Source: Aquabacter sp. L1I39
GTDB taxonomy: Bacteria > Pseudomonadota > Alphaproteobacteria > Rhizobiales > Xanthobacteraceae
Direction: 5' to 3'
NCBI RefSeq assembly: GCF_017742835.1
Contig: NZ_CP072392.1
Location: 2,850,387 to 2,914,386 of the forward strand
DNA length: 64,000 bases
Shown: positions 53,313 through 62,380 of the stretch, piece by piece
Layout: each line of letters opens with the position of its first letter
Position numbering within the stretch: position 1 is the first letter of the stretch
Position numbers and translations under genes: made by a program
Notes under the pieces: generated by a model
What the model was told of the DNA's origin: nothing
Database searches by the model: none
Seen by the model: only the letters and a program-made list of their open reading frames with translations

Positions 53313-53415
53313 CTCTATATCTTATTGTTTTAAAAGAACTTTCGTCGCGCCCGCCGGTTGTCACGCCGCTCCGATAGGCCGTGGACGCACGCGCCCTTCT
53401 TCGTCAGCCGGCCGA

Positions 53416-54213
53416 TTACCGGCTGGGCGCGGTGAGATCCCTCTCATCGGCCGCCTCAATATAAGCGAGCACATGGCGCAAGCCCTCCACATAGGGGGCT
53501 TGCGGCTCGATGGCGGCGAGCACGCCCGCGCTGCCGAGGCGCACCAGATCCTCGGTGAGCGGCAGCACGGTGGCGACCGGGGTACGGAAGGCATTTGTGA
53601 TCTGGTCCGCCAGTGCGCCATAGTCGGCGCCGGACAGCACTTTGTTCAACACCAGAAGCAATTGCGGCACCTCCAGGCGCCGGGCGAGCTCCAGGGTCAC
53701 CGCCGTGCCCTGATAGTCCTGGTGATCCGGCCGGAGAACCAGCAGCAGGCAGTCGGAAATTGCGATGGAGAGCAGTGTCTCCTCATTGACGCCGGGGTGG
53801 GTATCGATGAGCAGGAAGTCCAGATCCAGGCGCTCGCACAGACCCTGTATGCCCTCGTTGAGCAGGTCGACCGGATAGCCTTCCTTGAGGATGCGCGCGA
53901 TCTCGCCCGTGCGCATGGAGGAGGGCACCAGGAAGACCTGGCCGGCTGGCGGGGCGCCCTTGGGCAGGGCCTGGGCCGTCACATCGAGGGTTGCCTCCTC
54001 AACCGCGCACCGCCCCCACAGGAAGTCGTTGAGGGTGGTGGTCACCATGCGTGGCTCGATGCCGAACAGAACATGGATGCCGGGAGAATGGATGTCGGTG
54101 TCGATGATGCCGACCCGATGGCCGTTCTGGGCGAGCAGGGCGGCGAGGTTCGCGGTGATGTTCGACTTGCCGGTGCCGCCGCGATAGGAGTGCGTGGAGA
54201 TGATGCGCGTCAT
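53416..54213 (-). CDS. MinD/ParA-like P-loop ATPase
   Basis: Encodes 265 residues. The deviant Walker A reads RGGTGKSN near residues 11-18, IDTDIHSPGIHVLFGI follows at switch I and LDFLLIDTHPGVNEETL is Walker B, all as in MinD/ParA ATPases that position cellular machinery or regulate partners by ATP-driven dimerisation. No DNA-binding region and no clear C-terminal amphipathic membrane helix. Its ATG overlaps the coiled-coil gene by four bases (ATGA), so it belongs to a PP2C/coiled-coil/ATPase operon. With the secretion cluster next door, a role in placing or timing that machine is possible. Confidence 0.85.
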   Translation of the reverse strand: MTRIISTHSYRGGTGKSNITANLAALLAQNGHRVGIIDTDIHSPGIHVLFGIEPRMVTTTLNDFLWGRCAVEEATLDVTAQALPKGAPPAGQVFLVPSSMRTGEIARILKEGYPVDLLNEGIQGLCERLDLDFLLIDTHPGVNEETLLSIAISDCLLLVLRPDHQDYQGTAVTLELARRLEVPQLLLVLNKVLSGADYGALADQITNAFRTPVATVLPLTEDLVRLGSAGVLAAIEPQAPYVEGLRHVLAYIEAADERDLTAPSR

Positions 54214-54677
54214 GTCTCTGCGTCCGGTTCGCCCTTATGGCGGGCCCGCATCAGGCGGGCGCGGCTCTGCAGGTCCCGGAAATAATCGGTATCGGCGATT
54301 TCTCCAACTTCCCGGCGGAACTGCTTGCGGTCGATGTCGATGCGCAGCTTCTGCACATGGGCGGAAAGCTGGGCATTCTCCTGTGTGAGGCGGCTGTTGG
54401 CGGCCTCCAGCTCCCGCTGGAGGGTGCGAAGGTCCTCGATCAGCCCGGACAGGCGCATTTCGCGCGCCTCCACCTGCACCAGCATAAAGCCGAAGGCTTC
54501 CGCCAATTGGTGGATGGTGGGGGAGGCGTCCTCGGCGGTGGTGAGGGCGAACAGATCCTCGGTGTGCTTGTAATTGCCGTGGGCGATTTCTCGGCACACG
54601 CGCTCCAGGCGCTCAAGCGGGTCTGCGGACAGCGGACGGCGCGTGGCCATGTCCTTGGGAAGGAGGTCGCGGCTCAT
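54210..54677 (-). CDS. Coiled-coil protein linking PP2C and MinD-like genes
   Basis: Encodes 155 residues. Residues 60-125 are a strong coiled coil (heptads in RLSGLIEDLRTLQRELEAAN and RLTQENAQLSAHVQKLRIDI), flanked by a globular start (ADPLERLERVCREIAHGNYKHTEDLF-type) and a basic tail. No signal peptide. I do not recognise a named family. It overlaps both neighbours by four bases, which implies equimolar synthesis with the phosphatase and the ATPase and suggests a scaffold or adaptor for them. Confidence 0.75.
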   Translation of the reverse strand: MSRDLLPKDMATRRPLSADPLERLERVCREIAHGNYKHTEDLFALTTAEDASPTIHQLAEAFGFMLVQVEAREMRLSGLIEDLRTLQRELEAANSRLTQENAQLSAHVQKLRIDIDRKQFRREVGEIADTDYFRDLQSRARLMRARHKGEPDAET

Positions 54678-55384
54678 GGGGCCACCTGCGGCGCGAAGAT
54701 GGTGACAGCAGTGGCATCATCCTGCGTTCCCGCATCCAGGGCTTCGGTCACGATGCGGTCGGCGAGATTTTCCCCCCGCGCGGCGATGAGGTCCCGAAGC
54801 AGGCTCGCGGGGAGCACGTTGAAGACGCCGTCCGAGCACAGAAGGAGCGTGTCGCCCGGCGCGAAAGGGACAGTGACGCGATCGAGCTTCAGGCGGGGAG
54901 CGGAGCCCACCGCCCGCGTCAGCACGGTGCGGCTGGTGCCAGCTGCGCCGAACGGGATCTTCTCCACATGGTCCGTCGTCAACAGATAGAGCGCGCCTTC
55001 GTGGTGGAGATAGATGCGCGAATCGCCCGCCCACAGGCAGGCGGCGCGGTCGTGTCCCACCAGGACGAGGGCGATGGTCGACCCCATGGTGAAAGGGGGC
55101 GCTGCGCGGCAGCCGGTCTCGTAGAGGCTGCGGTTGGTCCGAAGCACGGCATCCTCCGCCAGGCGCACCTGCTGCTCGAAGGGCAGGCTCGTTCCGGTGG
55201 CCTCGTCCTCAAGCGCCTGCACGATGGAGCGGCTGGCCCAGTCTCCGTTGGGCAGTCCGCCGATGCCGTCGGCAACCGCGAACACGCCGGCCCGAGGCGC
55301 CGCCAGAAAGGCGTCCTGGTTCCGGGTGCGCGCGGCACCCTGGCAACTGGAGGAGGACACGGTCAGGTGGGCAAGAGCCGGCAT
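54674..55384 (-). CDS. PP2C-family Ser/Thr protein phosphatase
   Basis: Encodes 236 residues, a stand-alone PP2C (PPM) domain. Motifs: RTRNQDAF near 20, VADGIGG near 38 with metal-binding Asp, [31 protein letters not shown] and the C-terminal DDATAVTIF with the last metal Asp. It should dephosphorylate phospho-Ser/Thr; by position it is the PppA candidate for the FHA/kinase pathway. GGAAG precedes the ATG. First gene of the three-gene coupled operon. Confidence 0.9.
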   Translation of the reverse strand: MPALAHLTVSSSSCQGAARTRNQDAFLAAPRAGVFAVADGIGGLPNGDWASRSIVQALEDEATGTSLPFEQQVRLAEDAVLRTNRSLYETGCRAAPPFTMGSTIALVLVGHDRAACLWAGDSRIYLHHEGALYLLTTDHVEKIPFGAAGTSRTVLTRAVGSAPRLKLDRVTVPFAPGDTLLLCSDGVFNVLPASLLRDLIAARGENLADRIVTEALDAGTQDDATAVTIFAPQVAP

Positions 55385-55604
55385 AAGGCTTCCGGTGGCT
55401 GGGCGCAGCGCCGATTCTGCGCGAGAATATCCGCCATTCTGGGTGGTGAACGTGTCGGCATCAATTCAGAAGCGCGACAGAGCCGCAAAGTCCCTTTGCA
55501 AACAGGACCGACCGGCGGCCCTGCGCCCCGGGGTCTCGACGGGGCGCCCGCGGGATGCTTTGGTGCCCCGGACTGACCGTTGCCCCCGAAGCCGGACCTC
55601 GACC

Positions 55605-56399
55605 ATGCGCATCTATCTCGACCTCCTGCAGCGCCTCCTTGATGAGGGCGTGGTGAAGGGCGACCGCACCGGCACCGGCACGCGTTCCCTGTTCGGCTAC
55701 CAGATGCGCTTCGACCTGTCGGAAGGCTTTCCGCTCGTCACCACCAAGCGGCTGCACCTGAAGTCCATCATCCATGAATTGCTGTGGTTCCTCGCCGGCG
55801 ACACCAATGTGCGCTACCTGCAGGAGAACGGCGTCACCATCTGGGACGAATGGGCGGACGCGCGGGGCGAGCTCGGCCCGGTCTATGGCCATCAATGGCG
55901 GTCCTGGCCGACGCCGGAAGGCGGAGTGATCGACCAGATCGCCCATCTGGTGAGCGACATCCGCCGCAATCCCGATTCGCGCCGGCTTATCGTCACCGCC
56001 TGGAACCCGTCGGACGTCCCGCGCATGGCGCTTCCGCCGTGCCACTGCCTGTTCCAATTCTACGTGGCCGAGGGGCGGCTGTCCTGCCAGCTCTACCAGC
56101 GCTCGGCCGATGTGTTCCTGGGCGTGCCCTTCAACATCGCCTCCTACGCGCTGCTCACCCACATGGTGGCGCAGGTGACGGGCCTTCAGCCTGGCGACTT
56201 CGTCCACACGCTGGGCGATGCCCACCTTTATCTCAACCATGTGGAGCAGGCCGAGCTTCAGCTCTCCCGCGCGCCCCGTCCCCTGCCCAAGCTGGTGCTG
56301 AACCCGGATGTGACCGACCTGTTCGCCTTCCGCTACGAGGACATCCGTTTCGAGAATTACGACCCCCATCCTGCCATCAAGGCCCCCGTGGCCGTGTGA
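55605..56399 (+). CDS. thyA: Thymidylate synthase
   Basis: Encodes 264 residues, identical in length to the E. coli enzyme. [18 protein letters not shown] near the start, the catalytic Cys146 in [25 protein letters not shown] and [13 protein letters not shown] are all intact. It makes dTMP from dUMP using methylene-tetrahydrofolate. The start at 55605 gives the exact family N-terminus; the longer frame upstream is non-coding. Divergent from the PP2C operon. Confidence 0.96.
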   Translation: MRIYLDLLQRLLDEGVVKGDRTGTGTRSLFGYQMRFDLSEGFPLVTTKRLHLKSIIHELLWFLAGDTNVRYLQENGVTIWDEWADARGELGPVYGHQWRSWPTPEGGVIDQIAHLVSDIRRNPDSRRLIVTAWNPSDVPRMALPPCHCLFQFYVAEGRLSCQLYQRSADVFLGVPFNIASYALLTHMVAQVTGLQPGDFVHTLGDAHLYLNHVEQAELQLSRAPRPLPKLVLNPDVTDLFAFRYEDIRFENYDPHPAIKAPVAV

Positions 56400-56485
56400 G
56401 GCCTCACGCCATCGTGCATGACGGGTGCGTAATTCCGGCGTCGCGGGCACCGTATGGTGGGCATGGTCCACCGCGGATGCACTGA

Positions 56486-57394
56486 ATGACCTTGCTGCCC
56501 TCGTCCCTGGTTTTTGAACGCAACGGCCGCCTGAGCCTTGAGAAGAGCGCCGCCCTCATCGGCGTGTTCCTCCCGCTCGCCTGGCTCGGCTGGCGCGTGG
56601 CGGTTTGGGATTTCGGCGCCCGGCCGGTGTCCGAGGCCATTCACTTCACGGGTCTGTGGGCGATCCGCTTCTTGCTCCTGAGCCTTGCTGTCACGCCGGT
56701 ACGCCGGCTGTTTCATTGGCCGAAGCTCGTCCTCGCGCGCCGCCCCATAGGGCTCGCCGCGCTGGCCTATGCCCTCCTGCACCTCGTGCTTTATGCCGCC
56801 GACCAGGGGTGGGATCTGGGGCGCGTGGCCAGCGAGATCGTGCTGCGCTTCTATCTCACTATTGGGGCCCTTGCGCTCCTGATGCTGATGGCGCTGGGCG
56901 CGACCTCGTTCAATGCCGCCATCCGGGCCATGGGCGGCAAGCGCTGGAACGCGCTGCACGCCAGTGTCTATGGCATCGCCATCGTCGCCATGGCCCACTT
57001 TTTCATCCAGTCACGGCTGGATGTCACCGAGCCCGTGATGATGACCGGGCTCTTGGCCCTGCTGCTCGGCTATCGGCTGGTCTTCTGGCGCTTGCGGGTG
57101 CTGGGGCCGCTCGGCTTCGCCATCCTGTCGCTTGTGGCGGGGGGCTTCACCGCGCTGGTCGAAGTGGCCTGGTATGGGCTGGCCACCGGCATCGATCCCT
57201 GGCTGGTGGCGGGTGCCAATCTTGATCCGGCAGGGGGACTTTCGCCGGCTTGGTGGGTGGCGGGAATCGGCCTTCTGGTCGCCGCCGCCGCGCAGGCGCG
57301 CCATTGGATCGCACCGCCCAAGCCGAACAAGGCGGGGGGCAAGGCCGCCGGCAAATCGGACGGCGCCGCACGGATCTCCCCGGCGCGGGGGTGA
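56486..57394 (+). CDS. msrQ: MsrQ-like heme-binding membrane subunit with C-terminal extension
   Basis: Encodes 302 residues with about eight hydrophobic helices. The first six make the ferric-reductase-like MsrQ core; histidines in ALLHLVLYA and NALHASVYGIAIVAMAHFF are the likely heme ligands. MsrQ passes electrons to periplasmic MsrP, which repairs methionine sulfoxide. The usual length is about 210; here two more helices and a Lys/Gly-rich tail follow. No msrP is present in the window. It ends one base before the convergent kinase gene. Ribosome site weak. Confidence 0.75.
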   Translation: MTLLPSSLVFERNGRLSLEKSAALIGVFLPLAWLGWRVAVWDFGARPVSEAIHFTGLWAIRFLLLSLAVTPVRRLFHWPKLVLARRPIGLAALAYALLHLVLYAADQGWDLGRVASEIVLRFYLTIGALALLMLMALGATSFNAAIRAMGGKRWNALHASVYGIAIVAMAHFFIQSRLDVTEPVMMTGLLALLLGYRLVFWRLRVLGPLGFAILSLVAGGFTALVEVAWYGLATGIDPWLVAGANLDPAGGLSPAWWVAGIGLLVAAAAQARHWIAPPKPNKAGGKAAGKSDGAARISPARG

Positions 57395-57395
57395 G

Positions 57396-58685
57396 TCAGG
57401 CCTCGCCCGTATATTCTGCCAGGAACACGCCGGCATCGGCCTGCCGCTCTGGCCCGTGAAAGCTCAAGGCCCGCCGCACCGCCTTTTCCTCCCGCCGCAC
57501 CAGCATGGGCAAGGGCGGTGGCACGAGGCCTTCGTCCTGTGCCTCCTGCCCCGATTTGCGGTCGAAGGGATGGCGGCCCGTCAGCAGCAGGTGGACGATG
57601 CAGCCCAGCGCATAGACATCGTCGGAGGGCGTGAGCGGTTCGTTGCGCAGCCGTTCGGGGCTGGCATAGGCGGGGGTGAGCGCGCCAAGGGCCGCGGCAT
57701 CGAAATCCAGCGCCTGGGCGGTGGAGGAAATGCCGAAATCCAGGATCTTCAGCCGCCCGTCTTTGCACAAAAAGAGGTTGGCGAGCTTCAGGTCCGCGTG
57801 GATCACGCCCCGGCCATGGGCGAAGGCGACCCCCGCGCTCATCTGGAGGATGGCGTCGCGGGCAAGCCCGCTGCCGGGGAAATGGGGCCGCTCATAGATC
57901 ACCGCGTCGAGGGCGGCGCCGTCCAGGAGCTCCATCACGATGAAGGCATGGCGGCCGTCGCGGTCGAAATCGTGCACGTGGAGAATGGTGGGGTGGGTGA
58001 GTTGCTGGGTGCGCCGGGCTTCCGCCTCCATGGTGCGCAAGGCATCGGGATGGGAGGAGAAGTCCTCGTTCAGCAGCTTGATGGCCACATAGGGGTCGGG
58101 TGCCCCCGCCTCCAGGCGCCGCCGGTCCACGGCGCGGAACACCACGCCCATGCCGCCGCGCCCCAACTCCTTGTCGAGCACGAAGCGGTCGCGCAGCATC
58201 AGGCCGACGAGGGCCTCCGGCGTCGGACCGGACGGCAACGCCAGGCTGCGCCGCTGGCCTGCGACCGCCGCCTTGGCGTCCTTTCGGAGCCGTAGACTGC
58301 GAAAGGTGGAGAGGCTCGCGTCCAATTCGTCGGGCTTGTCGGAAGGGGCCGAGCGGCGGCCGGAGCGCAGGGGCTTGAAGCGATCAACCAGGGCGGAAAT
58401 GATGGCTGTATCCACCGTCTGGTCGGCACTCTTGCGTGCCTTGTCCCCTGCGGGCGCCCCGCCGGTTCGCTCGGTCACCAGCCGCCCCACCTCGCGCAGC
58501 AAGCTCTCGGCCATGTCGAAGGGCAGATAGCGGTCGTCCGCATAACGCTGGAGGCGCTGGGCGAGGTGATCGAGGTCCGCCGTCGCCTGGCAGGCGCTCG
58601 CCAGTTCCCGCGCCAGTTGGTCGAAGGTGCGCCGACCGGCGAGGAAGGCGGTCAGGGCCACGTCCATATATGCGTTCTGCGCCAT
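57396..58685 (-). CDS. Ser/Thr protein kinase, PpkA candidate
   Basis: Encodes 429 residues. An N-terminal region of about 160 helical residues precedes the kinase: GRGGMGVVF at 175-183, VAIKLL with the catalytic Lys near 203, VIHADLKLANLFL as catalytic loop near 300, DFGISS and AYASPERL. The loop has HAD instead of HRD, so it is a non-RD kinase whose activation does not depend on loop phosphorylation in the usual way. Unlike many PpkA proteins it has no obvious membrane helix or periplasmic domain. Together with the nearby PP2C and FHA genes it may control the secretion system. A GTG one codon earlier is an alternative start. Confidence 0.85.
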   Translation of the reverse strand: MAQNAYMDVALTAFLAGRRTFDQLARELASACQATADLDHLAQRLQRYADDRYLPFDMAESLLREVGRLVTERTGGAPAGDKARKSADQTVDTAIISALVDRFKPLRSGRRSAPSDKPDELDASLSTFRSLRLRKDAKAAVAGQRRSLALPSGPTPEALVGLMLRDRFVLDKELGRGGMGVVFRAVDRRRLEAGAPDPYVAIKLLNEDFSSHPDALRTMEAEARRTQQLTHPTILHVHDFDRDGRHAFIVMELLDGAALDAVIYERPHFPGSGLARDAILQMSAGVAFAHGRGVIHADLKLANLFLCKDGRLKILDFGISSTAQALDFDAAALGALTPAYASPERLRNEPLTPSDDVYALGCIVHLLLTGRHPFDRKSGQEAQDEGLVPPPLPMLVRREEKAVRRALSFHGPERQADAGVFLAEYTGEA

Positions 58686-58777
58686 CACCGAGCCCGACCG
58701 CCGGAAAGGGGCGCACCTTAGAGCCGGCGGGGGCGCAATTGAAGGGGCGGACGCGAGGTTCCGCCCGCCCCGACGTC

Positions 58778-59539
58778 TCAGCTGGGCAGAAGGCCGCCGG
58801 AGGCAAAGCCCCCATCCACGCAGATGGTCTCGCCCGTCACGAAGGACGACTTGGTCTCGTCCAGCAGGAAGGCGATGGCGCCGGACACTTCCCGCGGTTG
58901 CGCGTAGCGGCGCAGCGGTACGGTGCGCATCCAGGCCTCGCGGGCCTCCTTGGTGTGCACCTCCTTCACCAGGGGCGTCTCGATGGGGCCGGGAGCGACG
59001 CCGTTGACGCGGATCCCATAGGCGGCGAATTCAACCGCCAGGATCTTGGTGAGCGTCAGCACGCCGCCCTTGGATGACCCATAGGCGGCACGCCCCATAT
59101 TGCCCCGCATGCCGGACACGGAGGCGATGTTGACGATGGAGCCGCCGCCATGGGCCTTCATGACCTTGGCGGCCTCGCGGGCGACGAGGAAGGTGCCAAC
59201 CAGGTTCACGTCAAGGATCTTGCGGAACATCTCGACCGAGGTTTCCAGTGCCGGCACGTCCTTGGCAATGCCGGCCGAATTCACCACGCCCCAGAGCGGG
59301 CCGAATGTGTCGTCCGTGGTGGCGACGAGATCGGCGACGGCGGTCTCCTCCGAAATGTCCACCTCCGCGAAACGCACCTGGTCGCCATAGGCCGTGAAGG
59401 CCTCGCGGGCGCGGGCGATGGCGCCGGGGGCGAGATCCGCGGCCACCACGCGCCAGCCTTCCTTCAGGAGGTCTTCTACCACCGCAAGTCCGATACCCGA
59501 GGCACCGCCCGTGACGATCACGCTGCCAGTCTTGGACAC
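58778..59539 (-). CDS. SDR-family dehydrogenase (FabG-like)
   Basis: Encodes 253 residues. TGGASGIG near 10-17, NSAG near 87, catalytic Ser in ASVSG and YGSSKGG as YxxxK are intact; the end CVDGGF is typical. GTG at 59539 is chosen because AAAGGGAG lies eight bases upstream and SKTGSVIVTGG is a normal opening. Likely oxidises a 3-hydroxyacyl-CoA or a related alcohol in the catabolic operon that it ends (inference from neighbours). Confidence 0.83.
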   Translation of the reverse strand: MSKTGSVIVTGGASGIGLAVVEDLLKEGWRVVAADLAPGAIARAREAFTAYGDQVRFAEVDISEETAVADLVATTDDTFGPLWGVVNSAGIAKDVPALETSVEMFRKILDVNLVGTFLVAREAAKVMKAHGGGSIVNIASVSGMRGNMGRAAYGSSKGGVLTLTKILAVEFAAYGIRVNGVAPGPIETPLVKEVHTKEAREAWMRTVPLRRYAQPREVSGAIAFLLDETKSSFVTGETICVDGGFASGGLLPS

Positions 59540-59579
59540 TCGCTTCTCCCTTTGGTTTTGATGAAGTCGGGCGGCGGCC

Positions 59580-61214
59580 TCAGGCCGCCGGCTCCTTCGC
59601 GCCTTCAAGCGGCAGCGCGCCGCGGGCTTCCAGCTCTTCGCGCACCATCTTCTTGGTGATCTTGCCGTAGGCGGATTTGGGCAGCGCCTCCCAGAAGAAG
59701 ACGCGCTTGGGCAGCTTGTAGCGGGACACCTTGCCGTCCAGGAACGCGAGGATGTCCCTCTCGCTCACCGGAGCGCCCGGGCGGGCGACGCAGACAGCGA
59801 CACCCACTTCGCCCCACATGGGGTCGGGCACGCCGAGAATGGCCACCTCGACGAGGTCCGGATGCTGGAGCGCCTTCTCCTCCACCTCCCGCGGATAGAC
59901 GTTCGAGCCGCCCGATATGTACATGTCGGAGGCGCGGCCGGTGATGTAGACGAAGCCCTGCTCGTCCATGTGGCCGAGGTCGCCGGTGCGGAACCAGCCA
60001 TTGCGAAAGGCCTTCGCATTGGCGTCCGGGTTGTTGTAATAGCCCGCGAACACCGCCACGCCCGCCGCGCAGATTTCGCCGGTCTCGAACGGGGCCACTT
60101 CCCGCCCGGTGTCGTCCTGGATCTGGACCATCATGCCGGTGCGCTCGAAGCCGCAGGTGCCGAGCTTCACATGCGGGCCGTCTTCCGGCTCGTGCAAGGC
60201 TGGGGGCAGGACGGTGATGTTGCCGGTGACCTCGCCCAGGCCGAAATACTGGACCAGCACCTTGCCGAGCTTGGCCAGCGCCCGCTTCTGGTCCTCGCGA
60301 TACATGGGCGCGCCGGCATAGATGACGTAGCGCAGCGAGGAATGATCGTAGCTGTCGACGGAGGGGTGCTCGGCCAAGAGCTTGGTGATGGTGGGCACGG
60401 TGAAAAGGTTCGTCACCCGCCAGCGCTCCACCAGCCGCCAGGCTTCCGCTACGTCGAATTTCTCCGATGGCAGGAGGATGGTCTTCACCGCCCGTGCCAC
60501 CTGGCAGAGCTGGTGCACGCCGGCTCCGTGGGAGAGGGGCGCCACCACCAGGGAAGCATCCTCATGGGTGGTGCCCGGCATCAGGTCGCACAGATGGTTG
60601 GTGATGACGAAGCCCATCTGGCCATGGGTCAGCACCGCCGCCTTCGGACGTCCGGTGGTGCCGGAGGTGAAGAAGAACCAGCAGGGATCGTCATGCTCCA
60701 CATCCGCCACCGACACCTTCTCGCCCATATGGGCGGCGACGAGGGCGTTGTACTCGTCGCCAAAATCGGTGGAGCCGATGCCGATCACGGAGGCGATGGC
60801 CGGGGACTGGGCGCGGGCGACCTTCACATGCTCCGGGAAATCGCCATGGCAGATCATGGCGATGGCGCCGGACGCCTGCGCCAGATAGGCCACTTCGTCC
60901 GGGGTCTGGCGGAAATTGGTGGGCACCCACACCGCGCCGATGCGGAAGGCGGCGAACATGGATTCGAACATCTCCAGGCAGTTCTTGGACTGCACCAGGA
61001 TTCGATCGCCTTTGCCGATGCCCCGCTTCACGAGCGCTGCCGCCATGGCATCCACGCGGGCGTCCATCTGTGCCCAGGTGGTCTCGGATGAACCGTGGAC
61101 GAAGCCGATTTCCTGCGGGAAGCGGCGGGCCGCCTGCCGCAGGACGTGGGCGAGGTTCATGACCCGCTTGGAGCAGGGCACGAGCCCGCCCTTGGGAGCA
61201 GACGCGCCGCTCAC
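59580..61214 (-). CDS. Acyl-CoA synthetase, AMP-forming
   Basis: Encodes 544 residues. FFTSGTTGRPKA near 190, a YFGLGEVTGNI region, GWFRTGDLGH and the C-terminal lysine in KSAYGKITKKMV define a complete ANL ligase. It would activate the imported carboxylic acid. The start is GTG at 61214, overlapping the thiolase stop (GTGA) with GGAG eight bases before; an ATG at 61160 that removes 18 residues is also plausible and matches the usual family opening MNLAHVL. Confidence 0.85.
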   Translation of the reverse strand: MSGASAPKGGLVPCSKRVMNLAHVLRQAARRFPQEIGFVHGSSETTWAQMDARVDAMAAALVKRGIGKGDRILVQSKNCLEMFESMFAAFRIGAVWVPTNFRQTPDEVAYLAQASGAIAMICHGDFPEHVKVARAQSPAIASVIGIGSTDFGDEYNALVAAHMGEKVSVADVEHDDPCWFFFTSGTTGRPKAAVLTHGQMGFVITNHLCDLMPGTTHEDASLVVAPLSHGAGVHQLCQVARAVKTILLPSEKFDVAEAWRLVERWRVTNLFTVPTITKLLAEHPSVDSYDHSSLRYVIYAGAPMYREDQKRALAKLGKVLVQYFGLGEVTGNITVLPPALHEPEDGPHVKLGTCGFERTGMMVQIQDDTGREVAPFETGEICAAGVAVFAGYYNNPDANAKAFRNGWFRTGDLGHMDEQGFVYITGRASDMYISGGSNVYPREVEEKALQHPDLVEVAILGVPDPMWGEVGVAVCVARPGAPVSERDILAFLDGKVSRYKLPKRVFFWEALPKSAYGKITKKMVREELEARGALPLEGAKEPAA

Positions 61215-62380
61215 TTCTGGCGCTCCAGGATGGAGACGTAATTGGCGACAGCCGCGCCGCCCATGTTGAAGACGCCGGCGATCGAGGCGTCCTTCACCTG
61301 CATGTCGCCGGCCTCGCCCATGAGCTGCATGGCGCTCAGCACATGCATGGAGACGCCGGTGGCGCCGATGGGATGGCCCTTGGCCTTGAGGCCGCCCGAG
61401 ACATTGACCGGCAGCCGGCCATCCTTCTGCGTGATGCCCTCGCGCACCACCTTGTAGCCCTCGCCGGGCTTGGCGAGGCCCATGGCCTCATATTCCAGCA
61501 TCTCGGCGATGGTGAAGCAGTCGTGGGTCTCCACCAGAGAGAGGTCATCAAGGCTGAGCCCCGACTGCTCCAGCGCCTGCGCCCACGCCTGGCGGGCGCC
61601 GGCAAAGGCGATGGGGTCGCGGCGGGAGAGGGGGAGGATGTCGTTGCGATGGGCGCGGGCGCGGAAGCCGATGGCGCGCTTCATGTCGGCGGCGGTCTCA
61701 GCATCGGCGATCACCAGGGCGGCGGCGCCATCGGAGACCAGCGAGCAGTCGGTGCGGCGCAGCGGGCCGGCCACCAGCGGATTCTTGTCCGAGACGGTGT
61801 TGCAGAAGTCGAAGCCGAGGTCCTTGCGGATCTGGGCGAAGGGGTTTGAGACGCCGTTGCAGTGGTTCTTGGCGGCGATCTGCGCCAGCTCTTCCGAGCG
61901 GTCGCCATAGCGCTGGAAATAGGTCTGGGCGATGCGGCCGAACACGCCGGCAAAGCCACCCTCGATGTCCGCCTCTTCCTTGCGATAGGAGGCGTTGAGC
62001 AGGATGTCGCCCACCTCCGCATTGGGCTTGGCGGTCATCTTCTCGGCGCCCACCACCAAGGCGATGCGGCCCCGGCCGGATTCGACGAAGTCCAAAGCGG
62101 AGAAGATGGCGGCCGAGCCGGTGGCGCAGGCATTTTCCAGCCGCGTTGCGGGGGTGTGGGCGAGGCGCTCGTCGGCGAGTGCCACCAGGGCGCCCTGGAA
62201 GTCCTGCTTCTGGAAGCCGCCGTTGAAGACGCCCACATAAATGCCGTCCACATCCTGCGGCTCGACGCCGGCATGCTCCAGCGCCGCCATGGACACGCGC
62301 GCCATCAGCGCCTCGGTGTCGGCATCCTCAAGCTTTCCGAACGGGGAATGGGCATAGCCCACGATTGCTGCGCGCGTCAT
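61211..62380 (-). CDS. Thiolase / acetyl-CoA acetyltransferase-like (SCP-x type)
   Basis: Encodes 389 residues. The nucleophile is Cys85 in ENACATGSA; ETHDCFTIAEMLEYEAMGL and GGLKAKGHPIGATG supply the remaining catalytic His residues, and the pattern is closer to SCP2/sterol-type thiolases than to classical FadA. It should cleave a 3-ketoacyl-CoA. Its ATG overlaps the IclR stop as ATGA and its stop overlaps the ligase start, so regulator, thiolase and ligase are coupled. Confidence 0.88.
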   Translation of the reverse strand: MTRAAIVGYAHSPFGKLEDADTEALMARVSMAALEHAGVEPQDVDGIYVGVFNGGFQKQDFQGALVALADERLAHTPATRLENACATGSAAIFSALDFVESGRGRIALVVGAEKMTAKPNAEVGDILLNASYRKEEADIEGGFAGVFGRIAQTYFQRYGDRSEELAQIAAKNHCNGVSNPFAQIRKDLGFDFCNTVSDKNPLVAGPLRRTDCSLVSDGAAALVIADAETAADMKRAIGFRARAHRNDILPLSRRDPIAFAGARQAWAQALEQSGLSLDDLSLVETHDCFTIAEMLEYEAMGLAKPGEGYKVVREGITQKDGRLPVNVSGGLKAKGHPIGATGVSMHVLSAMQLMGEAGDMQVKDASIAGVFNMGGAAVANYVSILERQK

